Positions 16,306 to 24,700 of a DNA stretch of 64,000 bases are shown in pieces. Every line of letters starts with the position of its first letter. Position 1 is the first letter of the stretch. Under the pieces are notes generated by a model that saw only the letters and a program-made list of their open reading frames with translations, searched no databases and had not been told where the DNA came from. This DNA comes from Ruminococcaceae bacterium UBA2854 (lineage in GTDB: Bacteria; Bacillota; Clostridia; Oscillospirales; Acutalibacteraceae): assembly GCA_002350765.1 (NCBI GenBank), contig DEFK01000016.1, positions 1 to 64,000 of the forward strand, in the 5' to 3' direction. The position numbers were made by a program, and so were the translations under genes.

Positions 16306-18897
16306 ATGAAACGATTATTTAATTTCAAAAATAAAAAGAAGATAAGCCTGTCGTTAGTGGCGCTTATCCTGGTTATGCTTATGACAATCGGCATTACTTA
16401 CAGCTGGATTGACGATGTTAAGCAAATTGAGATTACAACTACCGACGACGCCGAGGATACACCGCTTAAAACAGGCGTAGATATTAACGCTAAGGTTAAT
16501 GTAACTAAGAAAAATAACACGATTAACCTCGGTAATCTAATAAAGGATTCCGATATTAAGCTTAATGATGGAGAAGGCGAGCTTAAGTATGACGACGGCG
16601 GTACTAAAAACTACGACGAAGATACTATAAACAAAAAGAAGGGCTACTTCTACGAGTCAGGCGATATGCACCTCTCGGGCTGCTATAGCGATGGCGAGAA
16701 TTTCTATTTTGCAAAATCTAACGGGAACTACCGAGAAGGTAATAAGGATGACGAAAACGTAAACTATATAAGCTTTACGGTACAGGTTAGCTCTCCTGAC
16801 GCAGCTACGGACTTTTGGTTCCAGAGCGTTCCAAAGATTACAAAAGCAGGTTCCAGCACAGCGCTTAACTATGCCCGTTATGCTATTAACGTAGATGGTG
16901 ACAATCACGTTTATTCAAACAGCGGATCAGCTAATACTTGTAATTCAGAGTTGACAGGAACTACAAGTTTAAACGGTGTTCGAAAGACTTCGACATATAC
17001 TTATAACCACGATGATAATACTACAGAAGATTACGGAAAAAACAGTAATGTGCTTTTTTCAATTAAAGAAGGCGATACCTCTACCGTTACATTTAAAATC
17101 TGGCTTGAAAATGGATTTACAAATACAACAGCAGTAGATATTGATTTGAGGATAATATCCTCCTGGGCATATACACGTACGATTCGAATTGATGACAGAA
17201 CTACTACGAACAGTAAGAAGAGCTGGCTCAAAGATACTAGCGCTAAGTTATATCTTGTATGTCCCGAAGTTCTTAAAAAACTCTGTAAAAATCAGTATAA
17301 CAGCGAAGCGGTTAGCTACTGGGACGATATTTCAAGTGTAACAGGCTACGAATACGCTCCGTTTAAATTATTAACAAAAAATGACTCGTTGTCCACTGCG
17401 GCGGGTTATGATGTTTATACAATAGATCTTCCCTTGGTTTATAATACCGAGAGCATGTATATCTATCGTTGTTCCGCAAGCGGGTGGAATACAGGCGGTC
17501 ACGGCAATAATCCGTATGACGCTTCTAAGGAACCGTATAGTGTTGCTTGTTGGAACTGGTGGAGAACCTATATACCGAATAGATATACTACGGGTACATA
17601 TACCCTGTACGGTGGTTCTCACGATAATTACGCGGGCTATATAGTAACCGATGATAGTATGAAGAACTCATACCTCGGATACGGTACATGGGGCGAGGTT
17701 GACGAGTTAAAGGTTGACCCGAATTATCATGGCACAAACTGGGCTACATATGCGGCTAATAACAATGTTTATATCCGTGACTTCTCTGATGACGCAACAA
17801 GCGGAGAAACCTACGTGCACTCTATGTATTGGGATAGCAGTCAGACAAGATGGACCGCCACAGTTCCTAAATCCTCCACCTTAATTCAGTTTATATATAC
17901 TCAGAGCAGTGTGGCGAAAGCATATTACGGATACAAGTCATATAACGGCAGTAATCCGCAGATGAGACCTTTAGGTGACACAACTTATCATTTAGTATTT
18001 AAGAATGATAGAAACAATAACAAAGACGGTATCGGCTACTGGTCTACAAACAACTTTGTATATATAGTTAAAAGCGGTGACTTCTGGAATAAAACGACAT
18101 TTAACGCATATATTTACTGGAAATATATGTATGGAGTTAACTATAATAACGAGGAACGTACTTTTGAGAACGCAGCCTTCCCAGGTGTTGCGATGACAAA
18201 AATTGACGAGCGGTATACTGATTCCGACGGTACATATGATGTATATAAATCAGTAAGCTTGGGCACTATGTATGGCAATCATAATGTATATCCCGACGCC
18301 AGAAACGAGAGCAACGGCGGTCTTAGTAATTTTGGTAGCCCGAATTCCGACGGCGCTATTACCGTTGATACAACAGTTGTTTTTAACGGACGTAACACGC
18401 CTCAAACAGCAGACCTTATATTATTCCCGGGATGTATTTGGGATCCGAGAACTAATAAATGGCTCGGAAGCTTATCCGATACAGGACGTTCATCCGCAGG
18501 AACAGGGGTTGTATCGGGCGGCGACAGCGGCTCGGGCAGCTCGAGTAGCGGAGATATTACAGGATATACCGTAGACAGCGGATTTACCGTTCAACTCGGC
18601 GGTAATACATATACTGTTTATACGAACTCCGCGGAGGATGCATTTAAGGTTCGCTTACCTTTAGCTTCGGGTGATAACTGGACTACATTCCAAAAGAGCT
18701 CACTCAACTACGGCTTAAGCGCTTCAGGACAGCATTTTGCTGTACCTAGAGACAGCGGATTAAATATTTCTCTTACAAAAGGAGTAAGTAATAATATTTC
18801 ATTGCGGGCTTCGTCCGCGGGCAGTTATATTGTAACATTTACTTATGATAACGATAATACAAATAAAATAATAATTGACAGCGCGATTAAAGAATAA
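16306..18897 (+). CDS. Large SipW-type exported protein with carbohydrate-binding-like modules
   Basis: This is an 863-residue exported protein; ATG 16306 follows AAGGAGG by 8 bases. The signal helix ends IGITYSWIDD (SipW motif variant). Residues 40-290 are a TasA-like region ending near IWLENGFTN. Then come aromatic-rich repeated modules at about 290-480, 480-585 and 585-715. The third has FENAAFPGVAMTKID and VVFNGRNTPQTADLIL, which resemble starch-binding modules of the CBM26 type (pattern W/F-PG-x-x-M and F-N-N-G...Q-T-x-D). A Gly/Ser linker (about 735-750) leads to a C-terminal beta domain. I infer an adhesive subunit binding a glucan-like polymer. The CBM call is by eye, and the modules could be another beta-sandwich. 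Confidence 0.78.
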   Translation: MKRLFNFKNKKKISLSLVALILVMLMTIGITYSWIDDVKQIEITTTDDAEDTPLKTGVDINAKVNVTKKNNTINLGNLIKDSDIKLNDGEGELKYDDGGTKNYDEDTINKKKGYFYESGDMHLSGCYSDGENFYFAKSNGNYREGNKDDENVNYISFTVQVSSPDAATDFWFQSVPKITKAGSSTALNYARYAINVDGDNHVYSNSGSANTCNSELTGTTSLNGVRKTSTYTYNHDDNTTEDYGKNSNVLFSIKEGDTSTVTFKIWLENGFTNTTAVDIDLRIISSWAYTRTIRIDDRTTTNSKKSWLKDTSAKLYLVCPEVLKKLCKNQYNSEAVSYWDDISSVTGYEYAPFKLLTKNDSLSTAAGYDVYTIDLPLVYNTESMYIYRCSASGWNTGGHGNNPYDASKEPYSVACWNWWRTYIPNRYTTGTYTLYGGSHDNYAGYIVTDDSMKNSYLGYGTWGEVDELKVDPNYHGTNWATYAANNNVYIRDFSDDATSGETYVHSMYWDSSQTRWTATVPKSSTLIQFIYTQSSVAKAYYGYKSYNGSNPQMRPLGDTTYHLVFKNDRNNNKDGIGYWSTNNFVYIVKSGDFWNKTTFNAYIYWKYMYGVNYNNEERTFENAAFPGVAMTKIDERYTDSDGTYDVYKSVSLGTMYGNHNVYPDARNESNGGLSNFGSPNSDGAITVDTTVVFNGRNTPQTADLILFPGCIWDPRTNKWLGSLSDTGRSSAGTGVVSGGDSGSGSSSSGDITGYTVDSGFTVQLGGNTYTVYTNSAEDAFKVRLPLASGDNWTTFQKSSLNYGLSASGQHFAVPRDSGLNISLTKGVSNNISLRASSAGSYIVTFTYDNDNTNKIIIDSAIKE

Positions 18898-18924
18898 TTA
18901 TATTTTGATAAAGGTGGTGATACC

Positions 18925-20178
18925 ATGGGAACAACTAAAAAGCTCGTAGTAGTATGTATGGTACTGTTAATGGGTATTGTATCGGTTATGCCGTCCACGT
19001 TCTCGTGGTACGACCATAGCGGAGTTCAGGTAGGCGACCGTATGAGCTATGAAAGGGAAGAGCTTCCTGTTTCAGCGGGAACTATCTCTATGTCTACAAA
19101 AAAATACCGTATGTCTTCCGCTAACGCCGTTTATTATGATATAAAAGGTAATAAGGAATACACAGGAAACGCTATAACGTCTGATACTGTAGCGGCAAAC
19201 AACTCTCAGTATTACGGAACTACCATTACAAATTCAGCGGTTTCTCCCGCATACGTTAACCTATATCTCCAAAGCTTTACGAATAATAATAACTTCTTTA
19301 TCGGTACTATGGAGCCGAGTTTAAGAGATAAGGGCGTATCATCTTCGGTACACCTGAAGAATAAAAACGCGGTACGTGTTTATTTCCAGTGGAAAAACGC
19401 TAATAACTGGAAAGAAAACAACGCTAAAACTTATGTCGTATATAAAACGAAGTCTGGCTCAACAGATTATAAACAATTAACCAACCATATTACAGCAGGA
19501 GCTTCCGGCAGCGCTCTACGCGCCAAGCAGACGGAGCTTCTCGGTGATAGTATAACAGACACTTACTACGCTGACCTTGCAGACGATACAACTTCGTTCT
19601 ATTTTGCAACAGACGCTAATAAAAGCGGATTTGATACATCAACAAAAGAAACGACATTAAAGTGGTATCGTACTAACACCATAACAAATGTTCAGGCTGA
19701 ACGAGGCTACTACCTTACAGGATATGCAGACGATACTACATTCCACGCTCAGATGAATTCTTTTGAAATCCCCGGCGGAATCAGCGTTATGAAATACTTC
19801 GACAAAGCTGAAATTAATCAGGGACAAAAAACGTACGTATCTCTTACAAAGGGAATCCATTATACAGGCTCAAGCGTATCCTATTCTGTAACATCCGGAT
19901 CAACATATATAAGCGTTAACTCAGGTTCTGGTCTGATGACAGGAAAAACTGATATGACTACATCACAATCCGCTCAAGTAACAACAACAATCACAGGTTC
20001 GTTAGGTGATACTAAGGCTATCACAACTACTGTAAGACGTCCGGGAACTGTTGACGCGATGCCGTTAGCTATGAATATCAAGGTTCCCGCTAACGAATCG
20101 ACACTCGTTGTATGGTATGTTCGTAACGAAAGCCCAAGTGTGGCTTGTACATTCGACAGTATTTACTACACTAAGTAA
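18925..20178 (+). CDS. SipW-type exported protein with Ig-like domain
   Basis: This is a 417-residue exported protein; AAAGGTGGTG precedes the ATG. The N-terminal helix ends MPSTFSWYDHSG, the SipW-type pattern T-F-x-W-Y. The mature part has a first domain of Asn/Tyr/Thr-rich beta type (30-270). It is followed by a segment at about 290-375 like a bacterial Ig-like domain (ISVNSGSGLMTGKT...QVTTTITG), and a last strand VVWYVRNESPSVACTF that keeps a trace of the locus fingerprint, including the Cys. Its stop codon abuts the start of the second signal peptidase, which is expected to mature it. Likely a minor surface subunit; the role is inferred. Confidence 0.8.
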   Translation: MGTTKKLVVVCMVLLMGIVSVMPSTFSWYDHSGVQVGDRMSYEREELPVSAGTISMSTKKYRMSSANAVYYDIKGNKEYTGNAITSDTVAANNSQYYGTTITNSAVSPAYVNLYLQSFTNNNNFFIGTMEPSLRDKGVSSSVHLKNKNAVRVYFQWKNANNWKENNAKTYVVYKTKSGSTDYKQLTNHITAGASGSALRAKQTELLGDSITDTYYADLADDTTSFYFATDANKSGFDTSTKETTLKWYRTNTITNVQAERGYYLTGYADDTTFHAQMNSFEIPGGISVMKYFDKAEINQGQKTYVSLTKGIHYTGSSVSYSVTSGSTYISVNSGSGLMTGKTDMTTSQSAQVTTTITGSLGDTKAITTTVRRPGTVDAMPLAMNIKVPANESTLVVWYVRNESPSVACTFDSIYYTK

Positions 20179-20868
20179 ATGAGCAAGAAAAAAAAGAAAG
20201 AAGAGAGTAAAGCTCTTCATATATACAGGGTTGTAAAAAACACCTTTTTCGGGATTGTTATCGCGATACTTACCGCGTTTATAATCCTGACTATGGTAAC
20301 AAGACTTACGGGCGGTACACCTTCGGCGTTCGGCTACTCTATGTATAGAGTAAGCTCGGGAAGTATGACGCCAGAGCTACAGGTCGGCGACGTAATTATA
20401 ACGCGTGAATTCGACACTTCGACCGTAAAAAGCGGCGATATTGTTACATATTTAAGCCGTTCGGGCTCTATGAAGGATAAGCTCGTAACGCACCGTGTGG
20501 TTAAAGGTCCGTATAAAAAGGGTTCTAAGACCTACGTAGTTACCAAGGGTGACGCGAACGGTTCTGAGGACGACCCTATAACAATCGACCAGATTAAATC
20601 AAAATTCGTCACTAAGGTTTCAATCCTTAGAACTATATACAATATTTTTGTAACGCCCGTGGGGCTGTTGATTATAATCGGACTTATAATCTTCGCTTTC
20701 TTTAACGAAATCCTGATTCTTATAAAAGCGATTGCGGGAATAGGCTACGAGGATGAGCATAAAGAGGATATCGAGGACGTTATCGAGCGTTACCAAAAAG
20801 AAAACCGAGAGAAAAAAATCGCGCAATCCGACGAAAACTCGGATGACGAAAATAATAGCGGAGGATAA
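20179..20868 (+). CDS. sipW: Second SipW-type signal peptidase I
   Basis: This is a 229-residue membrane protease. The N-terminus is very basic (MSKKKKKEESK), the first helix covers about 22-42 and the second about 152-176, with a charged cytosolic tail. Probable catalytic residues are Ser62 in SGSM, His105 in VTHRV and Asp125 in KGDANGSEDDPI; this Ser/His arrangement is that of the SipW/ER-type S26B branch. It begins directly after the stop of the preceding exported protein. It is more canonical than the 7854 enzyme, in which SGSM is TDSM, so the two may divide the substrates of the locus. A lipoprotein gene follows 2 bases later. Confidence 0.9.
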   Translation: MSKKKKKEESKALHIYRVVKNTFFGIVIAILTAFIILTMVTRLTGGTPSAFGYSMYRVSSGSMTPELQVGDVIITREFDTSTVKSGDIVTYLSRSGSMKDKLVTHRVVKGPYKKGSKTYVVTKGDANGSEDDPITIDQIKSKFVTKVSILRTIYNIFVTPVGLLIIIGLIIFAFFNEILILIKAIAGIGYEDEHKEDIEDVIERYQKENREKKIAQSDENSDDENNSGG

Positions 20869-20870
20869 CA

Positions 20871-21263
20871 ATGAAAAAAACGGTTGTTATCGCGATTGCC
20901 GCGCTGATGTGTTTTAGCTTTATTCTAAGCGGATGCAAAAGCAACTACGACAAATCGCCTGACCAGTACAAAAAAATCCGTTGGATTACTTCCGACTACG
21001 CGTTCAAGATTTATCCTGATAACGGCTGTAAGGGAACTTATAAATTCAACGATAAAAAATATAATATCCAGGCTAAGTTCGTGTCCGACGCGATTACGGT
21101 TTACGATACCGATAAGAAGAACACCGAGCTGTTTAACGGCAACTGGATGTACGAAAAAGGCGAGCTCGTTGTTTACGCGGTTACTTTTAACAGCAAGGAT
21201 TATAAGGAGTTCGAGACCAACTACGGCGACTATATAAAGCTCCATAAAGAAAAAGTAAAATAA
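20871..21263 (+). CDS. Small lipoprotein of the fibre locus
   Basis: This is a 130-residue lipoprotein with a Sec signal ending FILSGC, so Cys22 would be lipidated by Lgt and the signal cut by LspA. The rest is a small Lys/Tyr/Asp-rich beta domain with no family I recognise (KIYPDNGCKGTYKFNDKKY...). It starts 2 bases after the signal peptidase stop, with AGGATAACA before the ATG, and is the last gene before a terminator. It therefore belongs to the fibre operon and may anchor or chaperone the fibre at the membrane (inference). Confidence 0.8.
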   Translation: MKKTVVIAIAALMCFSFILSGCKSNYDKSPDQYKKIRWITSDYAFKIYPDNGCKGTYKFNDKKYNIQAKFVSDAITVYDTDKKNTELFNGNWMYEKGELVVYAVTFNSKDYKEFETNYGDYIKLHKEKVK

Positions 21264-21268
21264 CCAAT

Positions 21269-21296
21269 AACCGCTTGCTTACGCAGGCGGTTTTTT
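21269..21296 (+). terminator. Terminator of the fibre operon
   Basis: The stem AACCGCTTGC / GCAGGCGGTT with a TTAC loop is followed by six T residues. Confidence 0.85.
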
Positions 21297-21424
21297 ACGG
21301 CTTATGACCGTTAAAATCACCTCTGTCAACGCCTTGTCTTTAGCGCTCGGGAGCGATTTTGCTACGTGAATTTTTTATTCAATTGTAAATTATTACTAAT
21401 AATAAAAAACATATTTGTCCAAAC

Positions 21425-21445
21425 CGCCCGAAAGGGCGTTTTTTT
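21425..21445 (+). terminator. Second compact terminator-like hairpin
   Basis: CGCCC-GAAA-GGGCG is followed by seven T residues. It has no gene of its own directly upstream and may back up the first terminator, insulating the giant-protein promoter. Confidence 0.6.
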
Positions 21446-21481
21446 ATTGTGATATAGTGCAAAAATCAGGGTGCAAAATTA

Positions 21482-21511
21482 TGCAACATTCCGAAAATCG
21501 AAAATGTTGCA
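21482..21511. promoter_or_regulatory. Inverted-repeat operator upstream of the giant surface gene
   Basis: TGCAACATT (21482-21490) and AATGTTGCA (21503-21511) flank a CGAAAATCG core. The right arm runs into TTGCACAAAA (21507-21516), the same box found twice before the fibre locus promoter. It lies just upstream of the -35 element. Confidence 0.55.
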
Positions 21512-21530
21512 CAAAACGAAAAATACATTA

Positions 21531-21559
21531 TTGTTACCTTGATTTTTTTGTGCTAAAAT
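21531..21559 (+). promoter_or_regulatory. Promoter of the giant surface-protein gene
   Basis: TTGTTA (21531-21536) and TAAAAT (21554-21559) are 17 bp apart. The inferred start near 21566 leaves a leader of about 180 nt. Confidence 0.55.
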
Positions 21560-21575
21560 TATTGTATATAACTAT

Positions 21576-21674
21576 GGGTAGCTATGCGCTTTTTCAGCCG
21601 TGGTCAGGCGGCGGCATATACCCGAAACTCCGGAAATTGAAGATTGCTCGGAAAGAAAGGTCAGAGTCCTTTCC
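21576..21674 (+). other. Structured 5' leader of the giant surface gene
   Basis: GGGTA-GC-TATGC pairs with GCATA-TACCC (21576-21623) around an inner GCCG/GGC stem. A second hairpin, GGAAAG...CTTTCC, covers 21650-21674. It is not a riboswitch I recognise. After it comes A/T-rich sequence (TCAATTTTCAATCTTC type) up to the ribosome site; no gene lies in 21264-21745. Confidence 0.35.
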
Positions 21675-21745
21675 GTGTTGAAGTTGTTTCGTGATTTTCA
21701 ATTTTCAATCTTCATTTTTCATTTTAAATATCGGAGGTAAATTTT

Positions 21746-24700
21746 ATGAAAACAAAATTAAGAAGACTATCCAAGCGATCATTATCTATGGCGTTAGCCA
21801 TACTTATGATGATGTCGATAATGATGGTTGGTACGATTACTACCGCACATGGTCAGAACGCCACCAACTGGAACGGAACTGTTTATTTCAGAGTTCCCGA
21901 CGCGTGGAATTTATCTACATATCCCGCGATTCGCTGCGTTATAAGACGTACTGCGACGGGTACGACTTCCTCGTATAACTGTCCTGTATCTATGAGCGTA
22001 GTCGGTAATGCCTCATACAGCCGTCTTTATAAGGTTTCGCTTAATATGAACCATAGTAACTGGGGACAGAACGAATTTATTGGATTCTTTGCGTGCCAGA
22101 GTGGTTATACTTCAGAGGGCACATACGCAATGACAAACACCGGAATCGGTCACTATACTCCCGCTTTGGACTATGGTGTTACAAATGGCGGAAAATATCT
22201 TTTCTATCCGAGTAGCGAGGAATCCGCTACAACAACTACAACCAATAACCCGATTGAAGGTTATTATAAGTCCGACGAAGCCAATGTAATGATTCATGAT
22301 AGCAATTCGCAGAAGGCATACGCATATACTTCGGGTTCATCTTCAAGTACAGGCGGTACCACAACTGTTAACGCTTATTATGTAAACGGTACAACACCCA
22401 CAAACGCTACCGATACCCGAACTCCGACTGCGCAATTCGATAACGCTGTACAAGGTACTTTGGTAACAATGACTGCTACAGCGAACAGCGGATATACTTT
22501 TAAAGGATGGTACACGGGAAATACTACTTCGACAACACAGATTTCAACCGATACTACATATAGCTACTACGCTTATGAATCAAAAGATGTGTACGCTCAT
22601 TTTGTAAAGAATACCCACAACGTAACCCGTACAGCTCCGTCAAACGGTACACTTTATGTTAGTACAAGTTCAACTGTAGGAACAGGTACAACCGCAACAG
22701 TTGCGGAAGGCGCTACATATTATATTAAATCTACTCCAAGCTCAGGTTACAAGCTTACCGCTCTTACGGTAACTCCATCGGGCGGAAGCGCCGTCAGTGT
22801 TATAGGCAGCAACTCAGGCGCTACATCTGCTGTTACAGTCAGCAGAACAATGGGTACAGCGGATGAAAATGTAGCCGCAACCTTCGCAAAACGAACATAC
22901 ACCGTTACATATAATAAAGGTTCAAATGGTACAGGAACTAATACAACTGATACAAAGACCCACGGAACAACTCTTACTCTTAAGGGAGCAATCTTTACCC
23001 GTACAGGCTACACCCAGACGGGTTGGAATACCAACTCCTCGGGCTCGGGCGGAACGCACTATAATTTAAGCGCTTCTTATACAACTGAAGCAGGAACTAC
23101 GCTTTATCCCGAATGGACACCGAACACATATACAATTACCTATAAAGACCAGGGTGGATCAGCGTTCTCGGGCACACACGCTTCGGGAGCGCCTACATCC
23201 CATACCTACGGCACGGCTACATCTCTTCAAACCGCAACCAAAGACGGTTATACCTTCGGCGGATGGTTTACAACCTCCGCTTGTACAGGTTCAGCCGTAA
23301 CATCTCTCGGCGCTACATCGTATACAGCTGATATTACACTATACGCAAAGTGGACTATAAAAACTTATACTATTACATATAATAAGGGCGCTAACGGTAC
23401 AGGTACAATTGCTTCGGGTACAAAAACTCACGGAGTTGACTTCACGCTTTCAAGCTCTACCTTTACCCGTGCTGACTATACCCAGACAGGTTGGTCTACA
23501 ACCGACGGCGGAGCTAAGGCTTACGAGCTCGGCGGAACATATACCGCGAACTCAAATATTACACTCTATCCGTACTGGACGCTTTCGGCTTCTCCGCAGT
23601 TAGCTTCTATTTCCAACGTAACGGGAAAGACGGTTAACGATACTTCGTTCAACGCAACCACAACAATAAACAATTCCCAGTACGCGTCAGGTACACTGAC
23701 CGTAACGGCTTCCTCTAACTCGACAAGTATAATTACAGTTGGAACCGTAAATAAATCAGGCAACGACATTACAATCCCGCTTACCGTAAAAGGTCCCGGT
23801 ACGGCGACAATTACCGTAACGCTCAAAGACGGAAGTACTACGGTCGATACAAAAATATTTACGGTTACCGTAGACGCGCCGACGTTTACTATAACTGCTG
23901 ATCCTCTTTATACTTCCACAAAGAATAGAGATCTTACAGTTACTAAATCTCCTACTCCGAGTTCAACAACATGGGCTTCAAATAAAACAAGCTATGTTAC
24001 TGTTAACTCAAGCGGACAGGTAACAGCGGCAGCTGTACCTACATCTGATCAAACCGCGACAATAACAGCAACCGCTACTTACGCCTGCGGTTATTCAACG
24101 AGTTTTACAGGTACGGTAACGCTTAAAGCTCCTACTTTAACAATTACATCAAATAAAACAAGCGGATATATTAACGATACCGCAACAGCGAGCGTAAGTA
24201 GTGCCGCTAACCCGAGCTTAACAACAAACACGCTTTCGGCCTATAACTGGACATCTTCCGATCCTTCGGTTGTGTCGGTTTCAAGCGCGACAGCGGCATC
24301 CCCGACTCTTACCTTCCTTAAGAACGGTACAGCTACAATTTCGCTTGAGGTTACTTATAAGAACACATTACTTAAAAAGACAAGTAATTCGGTAACTATT
24401 ACAGTTAACCCTCCCACGGTTACTATGTCAGGCAAAACCGTAGCTAAGGGCGACAGCGTTACATTCTCCGCGACTACAGCTAATCCCTCATCTGGATTGA
24501 CTATAACCTATTCGTTGCAGTCGGCGGTTTCGGGCGTAAGCATCACCTCAGCAGGTGTAGCTTCTGTTACAAGCAGTTGTTCCGCGTCCTCAGCTACAGT
24601 TGTGGCGACCGTTAAAAACGCGGCGGGCGATACAGTAGCGACTAAGACGGCTACCCTTACAATCCAGGCTCCGTCCGTAACTATCGCGGATATCGCGAAT

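Noticed and set aside
21691..21978. Open frame overlapping the start of the giant surface gene
   Set aside because: It overlaps out of frame with a clear signal-peptide start preceded by GGAGG, and its product shows no recognisable feature.
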